A program made the position numbers and the translations under genes. Under the pieces are notes generated by a model. That model saw only the letters and a program-made list of their open reading frames with translations. It was not told the DNA's origin and ran no database searches. From NCBI GenBank assembly GCA_011773985.1, contig WVWN01000053.1, forward strand, positions 98,478 through 162,477: a stretch of DNA of 64,000 nt, in the 5' to 3' direction. This stretch comes from Candidatus Zixiibacteriota bacterium. Lineage in GTDB: Bacteria; RBG-13-66-14; B26-G2; WVWN01. Positions 34,783 to 44,182 of this stretch are shown here, piece after piece; the first letter of the stretch is position 1, and the number at the start of each line of letters is the position of its first letter.

Positions 34783-37071
34783 TTAGCCCTTCTCCAAACG
34801 CGCGAGCGCGACCGCGGCCTGGCCGAGCGACAAGCCACCGTCGTTCGTCGGCACCCGCGAGTGTAACAAAACGCTGAAGCCGGCGCCCTCGAGCGTTGGC
34901 GCTAGTTTATTCAATAAGGTAATATTTTGAAAACAACCGCCGCCTAGCGCCACCGTCTCCAGAGCGTACTTGTCCCGCAGCGCCGCGACGACGCGCGCCA
35001 CTATGGCCGCGATGCCGTTATGGAACCGCGCGGCGACGACGTCCGCGGTCACGCCCGCGGCCACGTCCGAGGCCGCGGCCTCGACGACGGGCGAGGCATC
35101 TATTATCAACGGCGTGCCCTCTTCGTGCGAAAACTCATACGCGCCCTCCTCCTCGAGCGAGGCGAGCTGCTCGAGCTCGAGCGCCGTCTGGCCTTCGTAA
35201 TTCATAAAATTCCTCAGGCCCACCAGCGCCGCCACCGCGTCGAACAACCGCCCCATCGAACTCGTCGGCGGCGCGTTAACGCCTTTTGCCGCCGCCTCCA
35301 GCACCATCTCGCGCCGGCCCCGCGGAATTTCATCGAGAAAGGACAGCCGTTTCTTAAGCACGCCGTCGCCGTAGAGCGTATATAACCAAGAGAGGGCCAT
35401 CCGCCACGGCTCGCGCGCCGCGCGGTCGCCCCCCGGCAGCGGGACGTACCTCAAGTGGGCCGCGCGTTCGTAACCTTCTAAATCGGCAATCAGAAATTCG
35501 CCGCCCCACACCGCGCCGTCGTCTCCCAGGCCCGCGCCGTCGAACACGACGCCTATGACGCGGCCTTCGTAGTAGCCGGCGTCCGCGAGTACCGAGGCTA
35601 CGTGCGCGTGGTGGTGCTGGACGACGACTTCGGGAAGGCCCGACGTTTGCGCGTACCGGGAGGCGAGGTAGTCGGGGTGAAGGTCGCGCGCTACGACGGC
35701 AGGTTCAACGTCGAACAATTCGCGAAAGTGGGCGATGCCCTCCTCGAAAGCCTCTACCGTGGCGACGTTCTCGAGGTCGCCGACGTGGTGGGAGACGAAG
35801 GCCTGCGCGCCTTTGGTCAAACAAAACGTGTTCTTCAATTCGGCGCCGACCGCGAGGACGCTTTTCTCGTAAGCTCGCCCCACCTCGAGCGGCAGCGGGA
35901 CGTAACCGCGGGAACGCCTAAGCGGGTACTCGCGGCCGCGGAAGACGCGCGTCACGCTGTCGTCGACGCGCCGGGCGACGGGGCGGTCGTGCGTCAGGTA
36001 ATAATCGGCGATGCCGCCGAGGTGCTCGACGACGCGCTCGTCGCGGTAGGCTATCGGCTCGTCGGCGCGGTTGCCGGAGGTCATAACCAAAATCTCGAGG
36101 TCGTCGTCGAAGAGGAGGTGGTGAAGCGGCGTATAGGGCAACATAACGCCGAGGTAGCGGTTGCGCGGCGCGATCGCCTCCGGCAGGTGGCACGGCTCTT
36201 TCTTGGGAAGCAGGACGATAGGCCTCTTTTCGGAAATTAAAAGCGCGAGTTCGGCGGCGTCTACCTCGCAATACCTCCTCACGACGGCCACGTCCCGCGC
36301 CATAACGGCGAAGGGCTTATCCTCCCGGAACTTGCGGGAGCGCAACGTCTCCACCGCCTCCGCCGACGTGGCGTCGCACGCGAGGTGGTAACCGCCAAGC
36401 CCCTTCACGGCGACGACGCGGCCGTCGAAGAGGTGCTGCTTCACCTCCGCGAGCGGGTCGCCGGCCTCGAGCAGCTTACCCTCGGCGTCCCAAAGTGCGA
36501 GGCGGGGGCCACAGGCCGGGCACGCGTTCGGTTGAGCGTGGAAGCGCCTGTTGCCCGGGTCGTCGTACTCGGCCTGACACGCCGGGCACATCGCGAACGA
36601 AGCCATCGTCGTCTTCGGCCGGTCGTACGGGACGCCCCGGATAATGGTGAAGCGCGGGCCGCAGTTGGTGCAATTTATGAAAGGATACCCAAACCGGCGG
36701 TCCTCCGGCTCGAGGAGCTCGTCGAGGCAATCGCCGCACGTCGCGAGGTCCGGCGAAACCAGCGTCTCCGCCTCGCCCGGGAGGCTCTCGGCGATGACGA
36801 ACGCTTCCTCGCCGCGGGGCTCGAGCTCGTCCTCCTCGAGCGCGTCAATACGCGCGCGCGGCGGCGGGCCCGCTTTCAGTTGATCGATGAACTCATCTAT
36901 CGTCTCCGGGGCGCCCTCGAGCTCGACGACGACGCCGGCGCCGTCGTTGAGGACGAAGCCCGCAAGGCCGAGGCACCTCGCGAGGTTGTATACGCGCGGC
37001 CGGAAGCCGACGCCCTGGACGACGCCCGCTACGCGCAACTTCTTTCTTGCTATCGTCGTTGTGGGTTTCAA
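34783..37071 (-). CDS. hypF: Carbamoyltransferase HypF
   Basis: 762 residues with the full domain set: acylphosphatase-like (VQGVGFRPRVY, 1-90), zinc-finger pair (CGDCLDEL; CTNCGPRFT; CPACQAEY; CPACGPR, about 105-200), YrdC-like (about 210-390) and Kae1-like carbamoyltransferase with HHHAHVASV. It turns carbamoyl phosphate into the thiocarboxamide on HypE. It begins at TTG overlapping the protease stop (TTGA). Confidence 0.95.
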   Translation of the reverse strand: MKPTTTIARKKLRVAGVVQGVGFRPRVYNLARCLGLAGFVLNDGAGVVVELEGAPETIDEFIDQLKAGPPPRARIDALEEDELEPRGEEAFVIAESLPGEAETLVSPDLATCGDCLDELLEPEDRRFGYPFINCTNCGPRFTIIRGVPYDRPKTTMASFAMCPACQAEYDDPGNRRFHAQPNACPACGPRLALWDAEGKLLEAGDPLAEVKQHLFDGRVVAVKGLGGYHLACDATSAEAVETLRSRKFREDKPFAVMARDVAVVRRYCEVDAAELALLISEKRPIVLLPKKEPCHLPEAIAPRNRYLGVMLPYTPLHHLLFDDDLEILVMTSGNRADEPIAYRDERVVEHLGGIADYYLTHDRPVARRVDDSVTRVFRGREYPLRRSRGYVPLPLEVGRAYEKSVLAVGAELKNTFCLTKGAQAFVSHHVGDLENVATVEAFEEGIAHFRELFDVEPAVVARDLHPDYLASRYAQTSGLPEVVVQHHHAHVASVLADAGYYEGRVIGVVFDGAGLGDDGAVWGGEFLIADLEGYERAAHLRYVPLPGGDRAAREPWRMALSWLYTLYGDGVLKKRLSFLDEIPRGRREMVLEAAAKGVNAPPTSSMGRLFDAVAALVGLRNFMNYEGQTALELEQLASLEEEGAYEFSHEEGTPLIIDASPVVEAAASDVAAGVTADVVAARFHNGIAAIVARVVAALRDKYALETVALGGGCFQNITLLNKLAPTLEGAGFSVLLHSRVPTNDGGLSLGQAAVALARLEKG

Positions 37072-37586
37072 ACCTTAGGATTATTTAAAATCTCGAGAAC
37101 GGCCGCGGCCGCCTCCCCCACCGCCGCGGCAACGCGGGCCGACAGCCCTTCCTTAAATTCGTACAGCCACTCCGCCTCGACCGCGACGACGGTCACCTCC
37201 CGCGGCGCGCCGAGCTTAAGCTCCTCCAGAACGGCCAACGCCGAGGCGAGGTTGACGCCGTGGGTGTGGCCGAGGTGGGCGGTCGGCTCGAGCGCTCCGG
37301 CCGAGAATTTATAAACGGTCCCCGGCTTACCGCCGTCGGTCCGGATCGCGTCGGCGATTACCACCCGGTCGTAGCCGCGCAAGTAGTCGACGAGGTCGAA
37401 GCCGCCGGTGCAAGCTTCCTCTACGTCGACGCGCGCGGCGAGCTCCGGCGGCAGCTTCTCCTTGACGCGGCGCGCGACATAAATGCCAACGGCGTCGTCG
37501 CCGCGGATGACGTTGCCGACGCCGAGAACGAGCGTTTTCCCGGCGCGCTCCTCGAAAGTTGACGCCACGGAGCGAAATTTTAACAT
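37068..37586 (-). CDS. Hydrogenase maturation protease (HybD/HyaD family)
   Basis: 172 residues with GVGNVIRGDDAVG near the N-terminus and the following Asp/His Ni-binding region (VIADAI, HTHG). This peptidase clips the large subunit C-terminus after Ni insertion. First gene of the maturation operon; the hydrogenase it serves is not in the window. Confidence 0.9.
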   Translation of the reverse strand: MLKFRSVASTFEERAGKTLVLGVGNVIRGDDAVGIYVARRVKEKLPPELAARVDVEEACTGGFDLVDYLRGYDRVVIADAIRTDGGKPGTVYKFSAGALEPTAHLGHTHGVNLASALAVLEELKLGAPREVTVVAVEAEWLYEFKEGLSARVAAAVGEAAAAVLEILNNPKV

Positions 37587-37611
37587 AAAAACTTAGCGGC
37601 CGCGACAATAC

Positions 37612-37638
37612 AAAAAAAAGCCCGGCCTTACGCCGGGC
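37612..37638 (-). terminator. Rho-independent terminator after the radical SAM gene
   Basis: On the minus strand a 7-bp GC stem (GCCCGGC / GCCGGGC) with loop GTAAG is directly followed by eight T. It closes the murE-to-radical-SAM transcript just before the hydrogenase maturation genes. Confidence 0.85.
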
Positions 37639-37708
37639 CGTTAAGAACGGATTATTTTTTAACAAGAGATAAGCGGCCCAAGTTCGACGAAGCCGACGAG
37701 GCCGGAGG

Positions 37709-38734
37709 TTACGGCCGCGGCTTCTTCGTCTTGCTCGGCGGCAGGCCGAGAAATCTACGGGCGTAAGCGCCCAAAGCCCAGAACGCCACGCGGCCCGGGT
37801 GGTCCAAAATAGACGTGCGAGCGGTGCAAACCATCCAACACTGCACCGGGCAAGCCCGGCCGGTAGTAGCCAGGAGCGTAGCCCGCGTGCCGGCCGCCCA
37901 GATCTCGTCGAAATTTTCCCGGGCGAGGTTGCCGATTTTCTCGGCGCGCATGTTACACAGGTAAACATCCGCGGCCGGGTCGAGGTAGAAGAAACGGTCG
38001 CCCGCGCGGCAAGGTATGGGGCGTTCGCGGGTGGTTACGAAGTGCCGCAGGCCCGCGGCGAAGTACGCGCGCGCCGCGGCTCGCGGCGAGAGAAGGCGGA
38101 GGTAAAACCGCGTCGCGTCGTCGACCGCGCGCAGCGCCGCCTCGTCTTCCGGGACGGCGCCGTCGCGGGGCCGGAAGTAGTGCTCGGACGTATGGGTCAG
38201 CGCGAGGCTCAGCGGCAAGTCGTATTCGGCCGCGAGCTTGGCGACGCCGTCGAACTGGTCGGCGTTCGCGGCCGATATGGTGAAAGCCAGGTGGACATCG
38301 CGCCCCAACAAGGGGGCCAATCGCTCGACGGTCTCCAAAGCCTTCCGAAAGGACCCGGGCGCCTGGCGTATGTGGTCGTGGGCCGCCTCGAGGCCGTCCA
38401 GCGAGACGGCGACGTGGAGGCCGGGCACTTTACCCAACAACTCTCGCGCGACTTCCTCCGCCCGGGCCGGCAAAGCGCCGTTGGTGGAAATAGTTATCTG
38501 CGCGCCGGTCGCCTCGTAGACGGCCCGCGTACAGGGCACCAGGTCGCCCAAGAGCAACGGCTCGCCGCCGGTAATATTTACGAACCTTAACGAGGGGGGG
38601 AGCCTTCGCAACGTCGCCGGCGTCAGCTCCTCTTCGCCCGCGCGGTCCGCCAGGTCGCACGTCAAGCAACGGAGGTTGCACCGATAACTCAGCGCCACCA
38701 CCGCGTCCACGGGGCCCTTACTCGTCGCCGGCAT
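37709..38734 (-). CDS. Radical SAM protein with SPASM-like tail
   Basis: 341 residues. The cluster motif CNLRCLTC (CX3CX2C) is at about 19-26 and TGGEP at about 54. The C-terminal third has Cys placed as in a short SPASM/Twitch domain (PCRAGD, CNMR, CPVQCWMVC). Substrate unknown. It overlaps the end of a glycosyltransferase gene by 17 bases and follows a second one, so a role in glycan or lipid-carrier modification is an inference from context. No precursor-like peptide or PqqD gene is beside it. Confidence 0.85.
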   Translation of the reverse strand: MPATSKGPVDAVVALSYRCNLRCLTCDLADRAGEEELTPATLRRLPPSLRFVNITGGEPLLLGDLVPCTRAVYEATGAQITISTNGALPARAEEVARELLGKVPGLHVAVSLDGLEAAHDHIRQAPGSFRKALETVERLAPLLGRDVHLAFTISAANADQFDGVAKLAAEYDLPLSLALTHTSEHYFRPRDGAVPEDEAALRAVDDATRFYLRLLSPRAAARAYFAAGLRHFVTTRERPIPCRAGDRFFYLDPAADVYLCNMRAEKIGNLARENFDEIWAAGTRATLLATTGRACPVQCWMVCTARTSILDHPGRVAFWALGAYARRFLGLPPSKTKKPRP

Positions 38735-39809
38735 TGCGCTTACCTTCGGCCGTGACTCTCTTAAATAACGCGTCGTATTCGTCGAGCATCCGCTCGACGC
38801 CGTACCGCCGGGCGACCGCGGCGCGCGCCGACGCGCCCATCGCCGCCCTCGCCGCCGCCTCGGTGGTTAAAGTTTCTATCCCCGCCGCCAGCTCCGCCGC
38901 GGAGCCCGGTGTAAAGGTGACGCCCCCTCCCCCCGACAGCATAACGGGCACGTCGCCTACGGAAGCGGCGACGGCCGGCAAGCCGTGAGCCATCGCCTCG
39001 AGTAGAGCCAGCGGCGCCGATTCACGATAGGAGGGCAACACGAAAAGGTCCGCGGCCCGGTAGAGGCGCGAGACGTCGGCCAGCTCGCCCAGGAAAATAC
39101 AGCCCCCGAGGCATGCGCGCGCGAACTTCTCCAAGCGGCGCCGCTCCGGGCCGTCGCCCGCGACTACCAACAACGGCCGGGCATCTTCTTCTATAAGAGC
39201 CGTGGCCTCCAACAGGAGGTCGACGCCCTTCTCCGGGGAGAGGCGCGAGGCGGCCGCGGCGACGACCGCGTCCGCGGGTAGGCGAAGGCCCTCACGGGCC
39301 TGGCGACGCCCGCCCGGCGTGACGGCCGGCGGGAGCGGAACGCCGTTGGCGATAACCTCGAGCGAACCCTCGTCCAACGAACGCAGGAGGGATACTTGCG
39401 ATTGGGCGACCGCGACCACGGCGCAAGCGCGCCGGAGCGCCCTCAGCCAACGGCGGGGAGGCTCGTCCTGGAGGTGGTAGAGGACGACGTACGGCGGCAG
39501 TCGCCGCCCCAAGGCCGCCAAAAACGTCAAAACGTTATTGTGGTCGAGCGCGGCCAAAAGGTCGTGTTTACTTAACTCCGAAACGACGCCGAACCACCGC
39601 GCCGGCCGCGACATAATATTTCCCTCGACGTTGAAGCCGTCGCGCGCGAGTTCGGCTCCCACGGTACCCACACCGCGCAGCAAGAAAAAATTAAATTCGT
39701 AACAACGCCCTCTTAACCCGCGCGCCAACGTCGCGAGCTGACGTTCCGCGCCGCCGACGGCGAGGGTCGAAGCCACGACCCCGACCTTAATTTCGCGCGA
39801 GCTCGTCAT
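38718..39809 (-). CDS. GT4-family glycosyltransferase
   Basis: 363 residues, GT-B fold. The acceptor side starts with STLAVGGAERQLATLA and the nucleotide-sugar side has SRLSPEKGVDLLLEA and YRESAPLALLEAMAHGLPAV, the E-x7-E motif of family 4. Cytoplasmic or membrane-peripheral; sugar unknown. It overlaps both neighbours (23 bases with the preceding glycosyltransferase, 17 with the radical SAM gene). Confidence 0.9.
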   Translation of the reverse strand: MTSSREIKVGVVASTLAVGGAERQLATLARGLRGRCYEFNFFLLRGVGTVGAELARDGFNVEGNIMSRPARWFGVVSELSKHDLLAALDHNNVLTFLAALGRRLPPYVVLYHLQDEPPRRWLRALRRACAVVAVAQSQVSLLRSLDEGSLEVIANGVPLPPAVTPGGRRQAREGLRLPADAVVAAAASRLSPEKGVDLLLEATALIEEDARPLLVVAGDGPERRRLEKFARACLGGCIFLGELADVSRLYRAADLFVLPSYRESAPLALLEAMAHGLPAVAASVGDVPVMLSGGGGVTFTPGSAAELAAGIETLTTEAAARAAMGASARAAVARRYGVERMLDEYDALFKRVTAEGKRNAGDE

Positions 39810-40995
39810 AGAGTTGGGCTACCTCGTTGTCTCGAGCCGCGGGGGAAAGCTCGCGCTCGGCGAAGCGCCGGCCCCCCCGGGACAGCTCGCGCCAGCGCTC
39901 GCCATCGGTGAGAAGGCGGGCCACCGCGTCGGCAAAACCCTCGGCCGTTTCGGCTACGACTATCTCCACGCCGTCCCGGGCCGGTATCCCTTCCGCGCCC
40001 ACCGGCGTCGTCACGACCGGCAGGCCGTGCGCGAGGGCGGTGAGTATTTTAATCTTTATGCCGGAACCTGCCCACAACGGCACCACCGCCACGGATGCCC
40101 GGGCGAGCTCCGGGCCGAGTTCTTCCGCAGTAGGTTTGAAGGCCGCCGACGGGTCCCGCCGGCCGAGGCGCAGCAAACCGCGCGGCGGCGCCTCGCCCCG
40201 GATGACGAGCTTCGCGTTCGCGACGGCGCTTTTAACGCGAGGGTAAATATCTTTGAGGAGAACTTCCAAGCCCTGCCTGTTGCCGGGCCTCCCCGTGCCG
40301 CCGAAATATATCAGCGTCGCGCTGTCGAAACCTCGGCACATTTGATCTTCGGGAGGGAGGTCGACGATGGGGAAGACGACGCGCGGCGGCCGGCGCGCGT
40401 ACGGCGCGAGGAGTTCGGCGTCCACGCGGCTCAAGCAAAGGAGGTGGTCGAATTTGCGGCAGGCGGCTAGCTCGTAGCCGCGCCGGTGGAGGAACCTAAG
40501 CCAACGGCGGAATTTTACGAGCGGGTTCCCGCTAATCGCGAGCAGCCGCCGGTTGGCGTTGAACTCGGCGTCGTGCTTAAGGAGCACCTTCTTCACGGAG
40601 CGGGCCGCCGCGGCCGTAGGGTAGAGGAACCAATACTCGCACTGTAAAAGGTCCGCGCCGGCGCAGGCTTCGGCTACGGCGCGGCGGAACGCGGGAGGGT
40701 TAAAATACCAGAGCTCGAGGGGCGACGCGCTAAGCCAAGAGGCGGCGCCGTAGAAAAACTTGTACGCCGCGCGAGCGAACAGGCTCTTCTTATTGGGCAT
40801 CATAACCGGGACGAGGCGGACGCCGACGCGCTCGAAGGCCCGCGCGTAGTCGCGTTGTTTCTCGGACACGATAAGGGAAACGAAAGTTACATCGTGGCGT
40901 TGCGCCAGCGCCCGCAACAAGTTAAAAGTTACGACGTCGGTGCCCGTTACGGCCGGGTACGGCAGTCGGTGCTTGGCTACGACGATGCGAGCCAT
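39787..40995 (-). CDS. Glycosyltransferase, GT-B fold
   Basis: 402 residues, GT4-like. The N-terminal half has TDVVTFNLLRALAQRHDVTFVSL; the C-terminal half has FGGTGRPGNRQGLEVLLKDIYP and GSGIKIKILTALAHGLPVVTTPVGAEGI. It probably works with the next transferase on one surface glycan. It starts 6 bases after the small TPR gene. Confidence 0.88.
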   Translation of the reverse strand: MARIVVAKHRLPYPAVTGTDVVTFNLLRALAQRHDVTFVSLIVSEKQRDYARAFERVGVRLVPVMMPNKKSLFARAAYKFFYGAASWLSASPLELWYFNPPAFRRAVAEACAGADLLQCEYWFLYPTAAAARSVKKVLLKHDAEFNANRRLLAISGNPLVKFRRWLRFLHRRGYELAACRKFDHLLCLSRVDAELLAPYARRPPRVVFPIVDLPPEDQMCRGFDSATLIYFGGTGRPGNRQGLEVLLKDIYPRVKSAVANAKLVIRGEAPPRGLLRLGRRDPSAAFKPTAEELGPELARASVAVVPLWAGSGIKIKILTALAHGLPVVTTPVGAEGIPARDGVEIVVAETAEGFADAVARLLTDGERWRELSRGGRRFAERELSPAARDNEVAQLYDELARN

Positions 40996-41001
40996 AAGGG
41001 A

Positions 41002-41586
41002 TTATCCCGTGAAGAGCTCGAGAAGTTTCGCGACCTCCTTGCCCGTGGGCCCGGTCGGGTCGGCGGCGTACGCCTCGCCCCAAAGTCGCATAGCTTCGTC
41101 CAGGTCCCCCGTGTCCTTGGCTACCTTCCCGAGGAGTAGTTTACAACGGGCCGTTTGGTCGGGCAAGGAGCGATCGCGCTCGCAGAAGCGCCACGCGGCC
41201 TCGAGGTCTTCGCGCGTATTCGAAACGCTCCATAACACGTAGTCGGTCTCGACCGCGGAGGCGGCTCGCCAGACGCGGGGGAGCGGGTCTTCGCGATGCT
41301 TCTTTACGTACTTATTCAACGCGACGAAGCCCCGATGCATCTCGAGGAATTTCAACAATATAAAAGGCTTCTCGCCGCTCTTGAGGACGTGTAGGCGGCC
41401 GAGCGCCGCGCCCGCGAGCGGCGCGTCGGGCGCGGCCGATACAAGCGCGAACGCTTCCGCCGGCGCCGTCTCCCCACGCTCCGCGGCGCTTACGAGTGCC
41501 GCGACCTCAGCGTACGTCGAGGGAGGCTCGGCTGCCGCGGCCGCAAGCGAGGGAATTACCAACGCTATTACGATCGCGGGTCGCAT
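41002..41586 (-). CDS. Exported helical-repeat protein of unknown function
   Basis: 194 residues with a signal peptide (MRPAIVIALVIPSLAAAAA) and a helical body; the C-terminal part (KLLLGKVAKDTGDLDEAMRL) reads as a tetratricopeptide repeat. Probably periplasmic. It is directly downstream of the Omp85-like gene (ATG just after its stop), so a partner role in outer-membrane assembly is possible. Confidence 0.7.
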   Translation of the reverse strand: MRPAIVIALVIPSLAAAAAEPPSTYAEVAALVSAAERGETAPAEAFALVSAAPDAPLAGAALGRLHVLKSGEKPFILLKFLEMHRGFVALNKYVKKHREDPLPRVWRAASAVETDYVLWSVSNTREDLEAAWRFCERDRSLPDQTARCKLLLGKVAKDTGDLDEAMRLWGEAYAADPTGPTGKEVAKLLELFTG

Positions 41587-42918
41587 TTAGAAAGCTCGCC
41601 GCGCGGTCGCGTAAAAAGCGAGCTCGTCGTTGACGTTGAGCTCCGCTCGCCAATCGAAATATACGGGCCTACGCATATGAACGCGGATGCCCGGGCCGAA
41701 GGCGTAATTGAAGTTTTCAAACCTGACCGGCTCCCCAGGGTCCCAGGTCCGGCCGGCGTCGACGAACGCGACGCCCTCGAACCAGCCGTCGAATATGGGG
41801 GACCGGAACAGGCGCCGCCGGATTTCGGCCGTAACCAAGAAGGCGCCGGTCCCCACGACACGGTTCGACGCGGCGTACCGCAGGCCGTCGGCGCCGCGGA
41901 TGGAGATGCGGCGGATGTACGGCGTGGCGTCGGACGTCGACCCGCCGCGGACGCGCCCGGCCAGCACGAACAACCGCCACGGCGAAACGTAACCCCGCAC
42001 GTCTCCCTCGAAACCCGCGTAATCGTAGTCGCTTACCGCGGGAGACGATAGCTCGCTTTGAATTCTGAAAAAGGTGCCCCTTGTAGGGTAAAGGTCGCTG
42101 TCGCGCCGGTCCCATTCCGCGAAAGGCCTGGCCGCGACGAGGTCGGCTTCGGGCACGACGCCGAAGCGGCCGGCCGGGTCCTTCTTGAAGTGGCCGTCGT
42201 AATAATTTATATGCTCGCCGAGGACCGCCATACCGACCTGGGAGCGAAGCGTTATGATATAGGCGAGCGAGGCGTCACCTCCTACCGCCTCGTGGTAGAA
42301 CCATTCGCCTCCGTAACCGCGGTCGCTTTCGATCTCGGTCTTGTGGCCGTTTTCGAAAAAGCCGGACCCGCCGACGGCGAACGGCAAGTCGAAGACCCAA
42401 GGCTGTTCGTAAAATAAACGCTGCCGGTCGAGGCCGAACTCGACGCCCAAGGTTACGGCGGCGCCGCCTATATTCTCTTTACTCAAGCGAGCCTGCCAGG
42501 TCGAGGCCGAGAGGTGCCAGTCCGTACCCTCGGCGACGTCGAGCATGATTACGGCTTCGCCGGCGTTACTCCGGGGCAAGTCGAAAACGTTTACGCGCGA
42601 GAAGAAATGGGTATTGCCGAGGTTCACCTTCGTCCGGAACATTTTGCGGTCCAGCGCCCCCTGACTAAGTACGTCGCCGGCCTTGAATTCGCAGTAATGG
42701 AGCATGACGCCGCGCGAGGTTTTAGTATTACCGTACGTACGGATTTCTTTTATGCGAACCTCGTCGCTCTCGACGGTTTCGGCCGAGGCGGACGAAATGC
42801 CGGCCGCCGTCAAGGCCGCCGCGACGCAAAAAGCGGCCAGAACGCCCCGGGCCGACAGCTTGTTCGCTGCAAAACGGCCACGGCGGGGGCCGTGGCGGGG
42901 GGGTCTGGTCGACGTCAC
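41587..42918 (-). CDS. Omp85/BamA-TamA-like outer-membrane protein
   Basis: 443 residues. After a signal peptide (about 1-46) there is one POTRA-like domain (VRIKEIRTYGNTKTSRGVMLHY, about 52-125), then a barrel of about sixteen strands ending in the aromatic ARRAF typical of bacterial barrels. Too short for a five-POTRA BamA; closer to the short Omp85/surface-antigen proteins. It likely helps insert outer-membrane proteins or lipids. The start is GTG, right after the M16 peptidase stop. Confidence 0.85.
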   Translation of the reverse strand: MTSTRPPRHGPRRGRFAANKLSARGVLAAFCVAAALTAAGISSASAETVESDEVRIKEIRTYGNTKTSRGVMLHYCEFKAGDVLSQGALDRKMFRTKVNLGNTHFFSRVNVFDLPRSNAGEAVIMLDVAEGTDWHLSASTWQARLSKENIGGAAVTLGVEFGLDRQRLFYEQPWVFDLPFAVGGSGFFENGHKTEIESDRGYGGEWFYHEAVGGDASLAYIITLRSQVGMAVLGEHINYYDGHFKKDPAGRFGVVPEADLVAARPFAEWDRRDSDLYPTRGTFFRIQSELSSPAVSDYDYAGFEGDVRGYVSPWRLFVLAGRVRGGSTSDATPYIRRISIRGADGLRYAASNRVVGTGAFLVTAEIRRRLFRSPIFDGWFEGVAFVDAGRTWDPGEPVRFENFNYAFGPGIRVHMRRPVYFDWRAELNVNDELAFYATARRAF

Positions 42919-42919
42919 G

Positions 42920-44182
42920 TTAGGCGCTTACGACGGCTTCCGCATTCGGCCCGATAGCCACGACGGCGGGTTTGTTCGAAAAAATTTCGGCGGCGACCCG
43001 GAGGATGTCATCCGTGGTTACGGCGTCCACGCCGGCGAGCGTTTCCTCGAGCGGGACGTGCCTTCCCATGTAAATCTCGTGTCGGGCGTTGCGGCCCATC
43101 CGCGCGGCGGTGGATTCCAGCGACAACATCAACGTCCCCTTCAAGAAATCTCGGGTTCGTCTTAATTCGCCCGCCCCTATCTTATGGGCCGCCAAGTCGG
43201 CGAACTGCTCCAATACGATGTCGCGGGCTTCGAGGGCGTTGGCGGGTTTGGTTCCAGCGTAGGCGACGAGCGCGCCGGAGTCGTGGAAACCCCGCCCGTA
43301 GGCGTACACGGCGTACGCGAGGCCGCGGTCCTCGCGTACTTTTTGGAACAGCCGGCTCGAGGCGTTGCCGCCCAGGACCGTAGTGAGCGCGGCCAGGACG
43401 TAACGGTCGGGGTGGCCGTAGGGGATCGCCGGCACGGCTACGCAGAGGTGAGTCTGCTCGGTATCCTTAACGTAGGCCGCCCGGGGCGTAGGCCGCGCGG
43501 CGGCCTTTGGGGAAGTGGCGCCGACCGGGCCGGGCACGGCCGCGAAGTACTCCTCGGCCATAGCGATAAACTCTTCCGGGTCGACGTAACCCGCGGCGGC
43601 GACGACGATCCGGTCGGCCGTGAAAATCTCGCCTCGATATCGCAACGCGTCGTCGCGCCCTATAGCCTCCAACGTTTCGAAGGAGCCCAGGACGGGCATG
43701 CCGATGGCCTCGCCCGGGCTTAGTACGCCCATAACTAAATCGTGGATCTTTTCGTCGGGGGAGTCTTCGTAAAGGCGTATTTCTTCGGCGACGACGCTTT
43801 TTTCCTTGACGAATTCTTCGGCCGGAAAGGTCGCTTTCAACAGGATGTCGGAGAGCACGTCGAGCGCGAGCGGTAGATGTTCGTACAGGACGTGGGCGAA
43901 GAAGGAAATGTTTTCTTTCTCTGTGAAGGCGTCGAGGGCACCGCCGACGCCGTCTATTTCCGCGGCTATCTGGGCGGCGGTCCGCCGTTCCGTACCCTTA
44001 AAGAACATGTGCTCGATGAGGTGGGAGATGCCGTTGAGGGCGGGAGGCTCGGCCACGGAGCCGTTACAACACCATACGCCCGCCGCGACGGAGCGGACCG
44101 TCGGGATGTGTTCGCAGATTACGCGTATCCCGTTAGCGGCGGCCCTTTTTATTACGGCGGTCGTTCGAGGGTCGGCGATCAT
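42920..44182 (-). CDS. M16 family zinc peptidase
   Basis: 420 residues with the inverted zinc site HLIEH and the downstream Glu in FVKEKSVVAEEI, and a second, inactive M16-like half. Homologues near pnp are the mitochondrial-processing-peptidase-like proteins of bacteria; cytoplasmic or periplasmic location is unclear because no signal peptide is seen. Its first 50 bases overlap the C-terminal coding region of pnp in another frame. Confidence 0.92.
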   Translation of the reverse strand: MIADPRTTAVIKRAAANGIRVICEHIPTVRSVAAGVWCCNGSVAEPPALNGISHLIEHMFFKGTERRTAAQIAAEIDGVGGALDAFTEKENISFFAHVLYEHLPLALDVLSDILLKATFPAEEFVKEKSVVAEEIRLYEDSPDEKIHDLVMGVLSPGEAIGMPVLGSFETLEAIGRDDALRYRGEIFTADRIVVAAAGYVDPEEFIAMAEEYFAAVPGPVGATSPKAAARPTPRAAYVKDTEQTHLCVAVPAIPYGHPDRYVLAALTTVLGGNASSRLFQKVREDRGLAYAVYAYGRGFHDSGALVAYAGTKPANALEARDIVLEQFADLAAHKIGAGELRRTRDFLKGTLMLSLESTAARMGRNARHEIYMGRHVPLEETLAGVDAVTTDDILRVAAEIFSNKPAVVAIGPNAEAVVSA

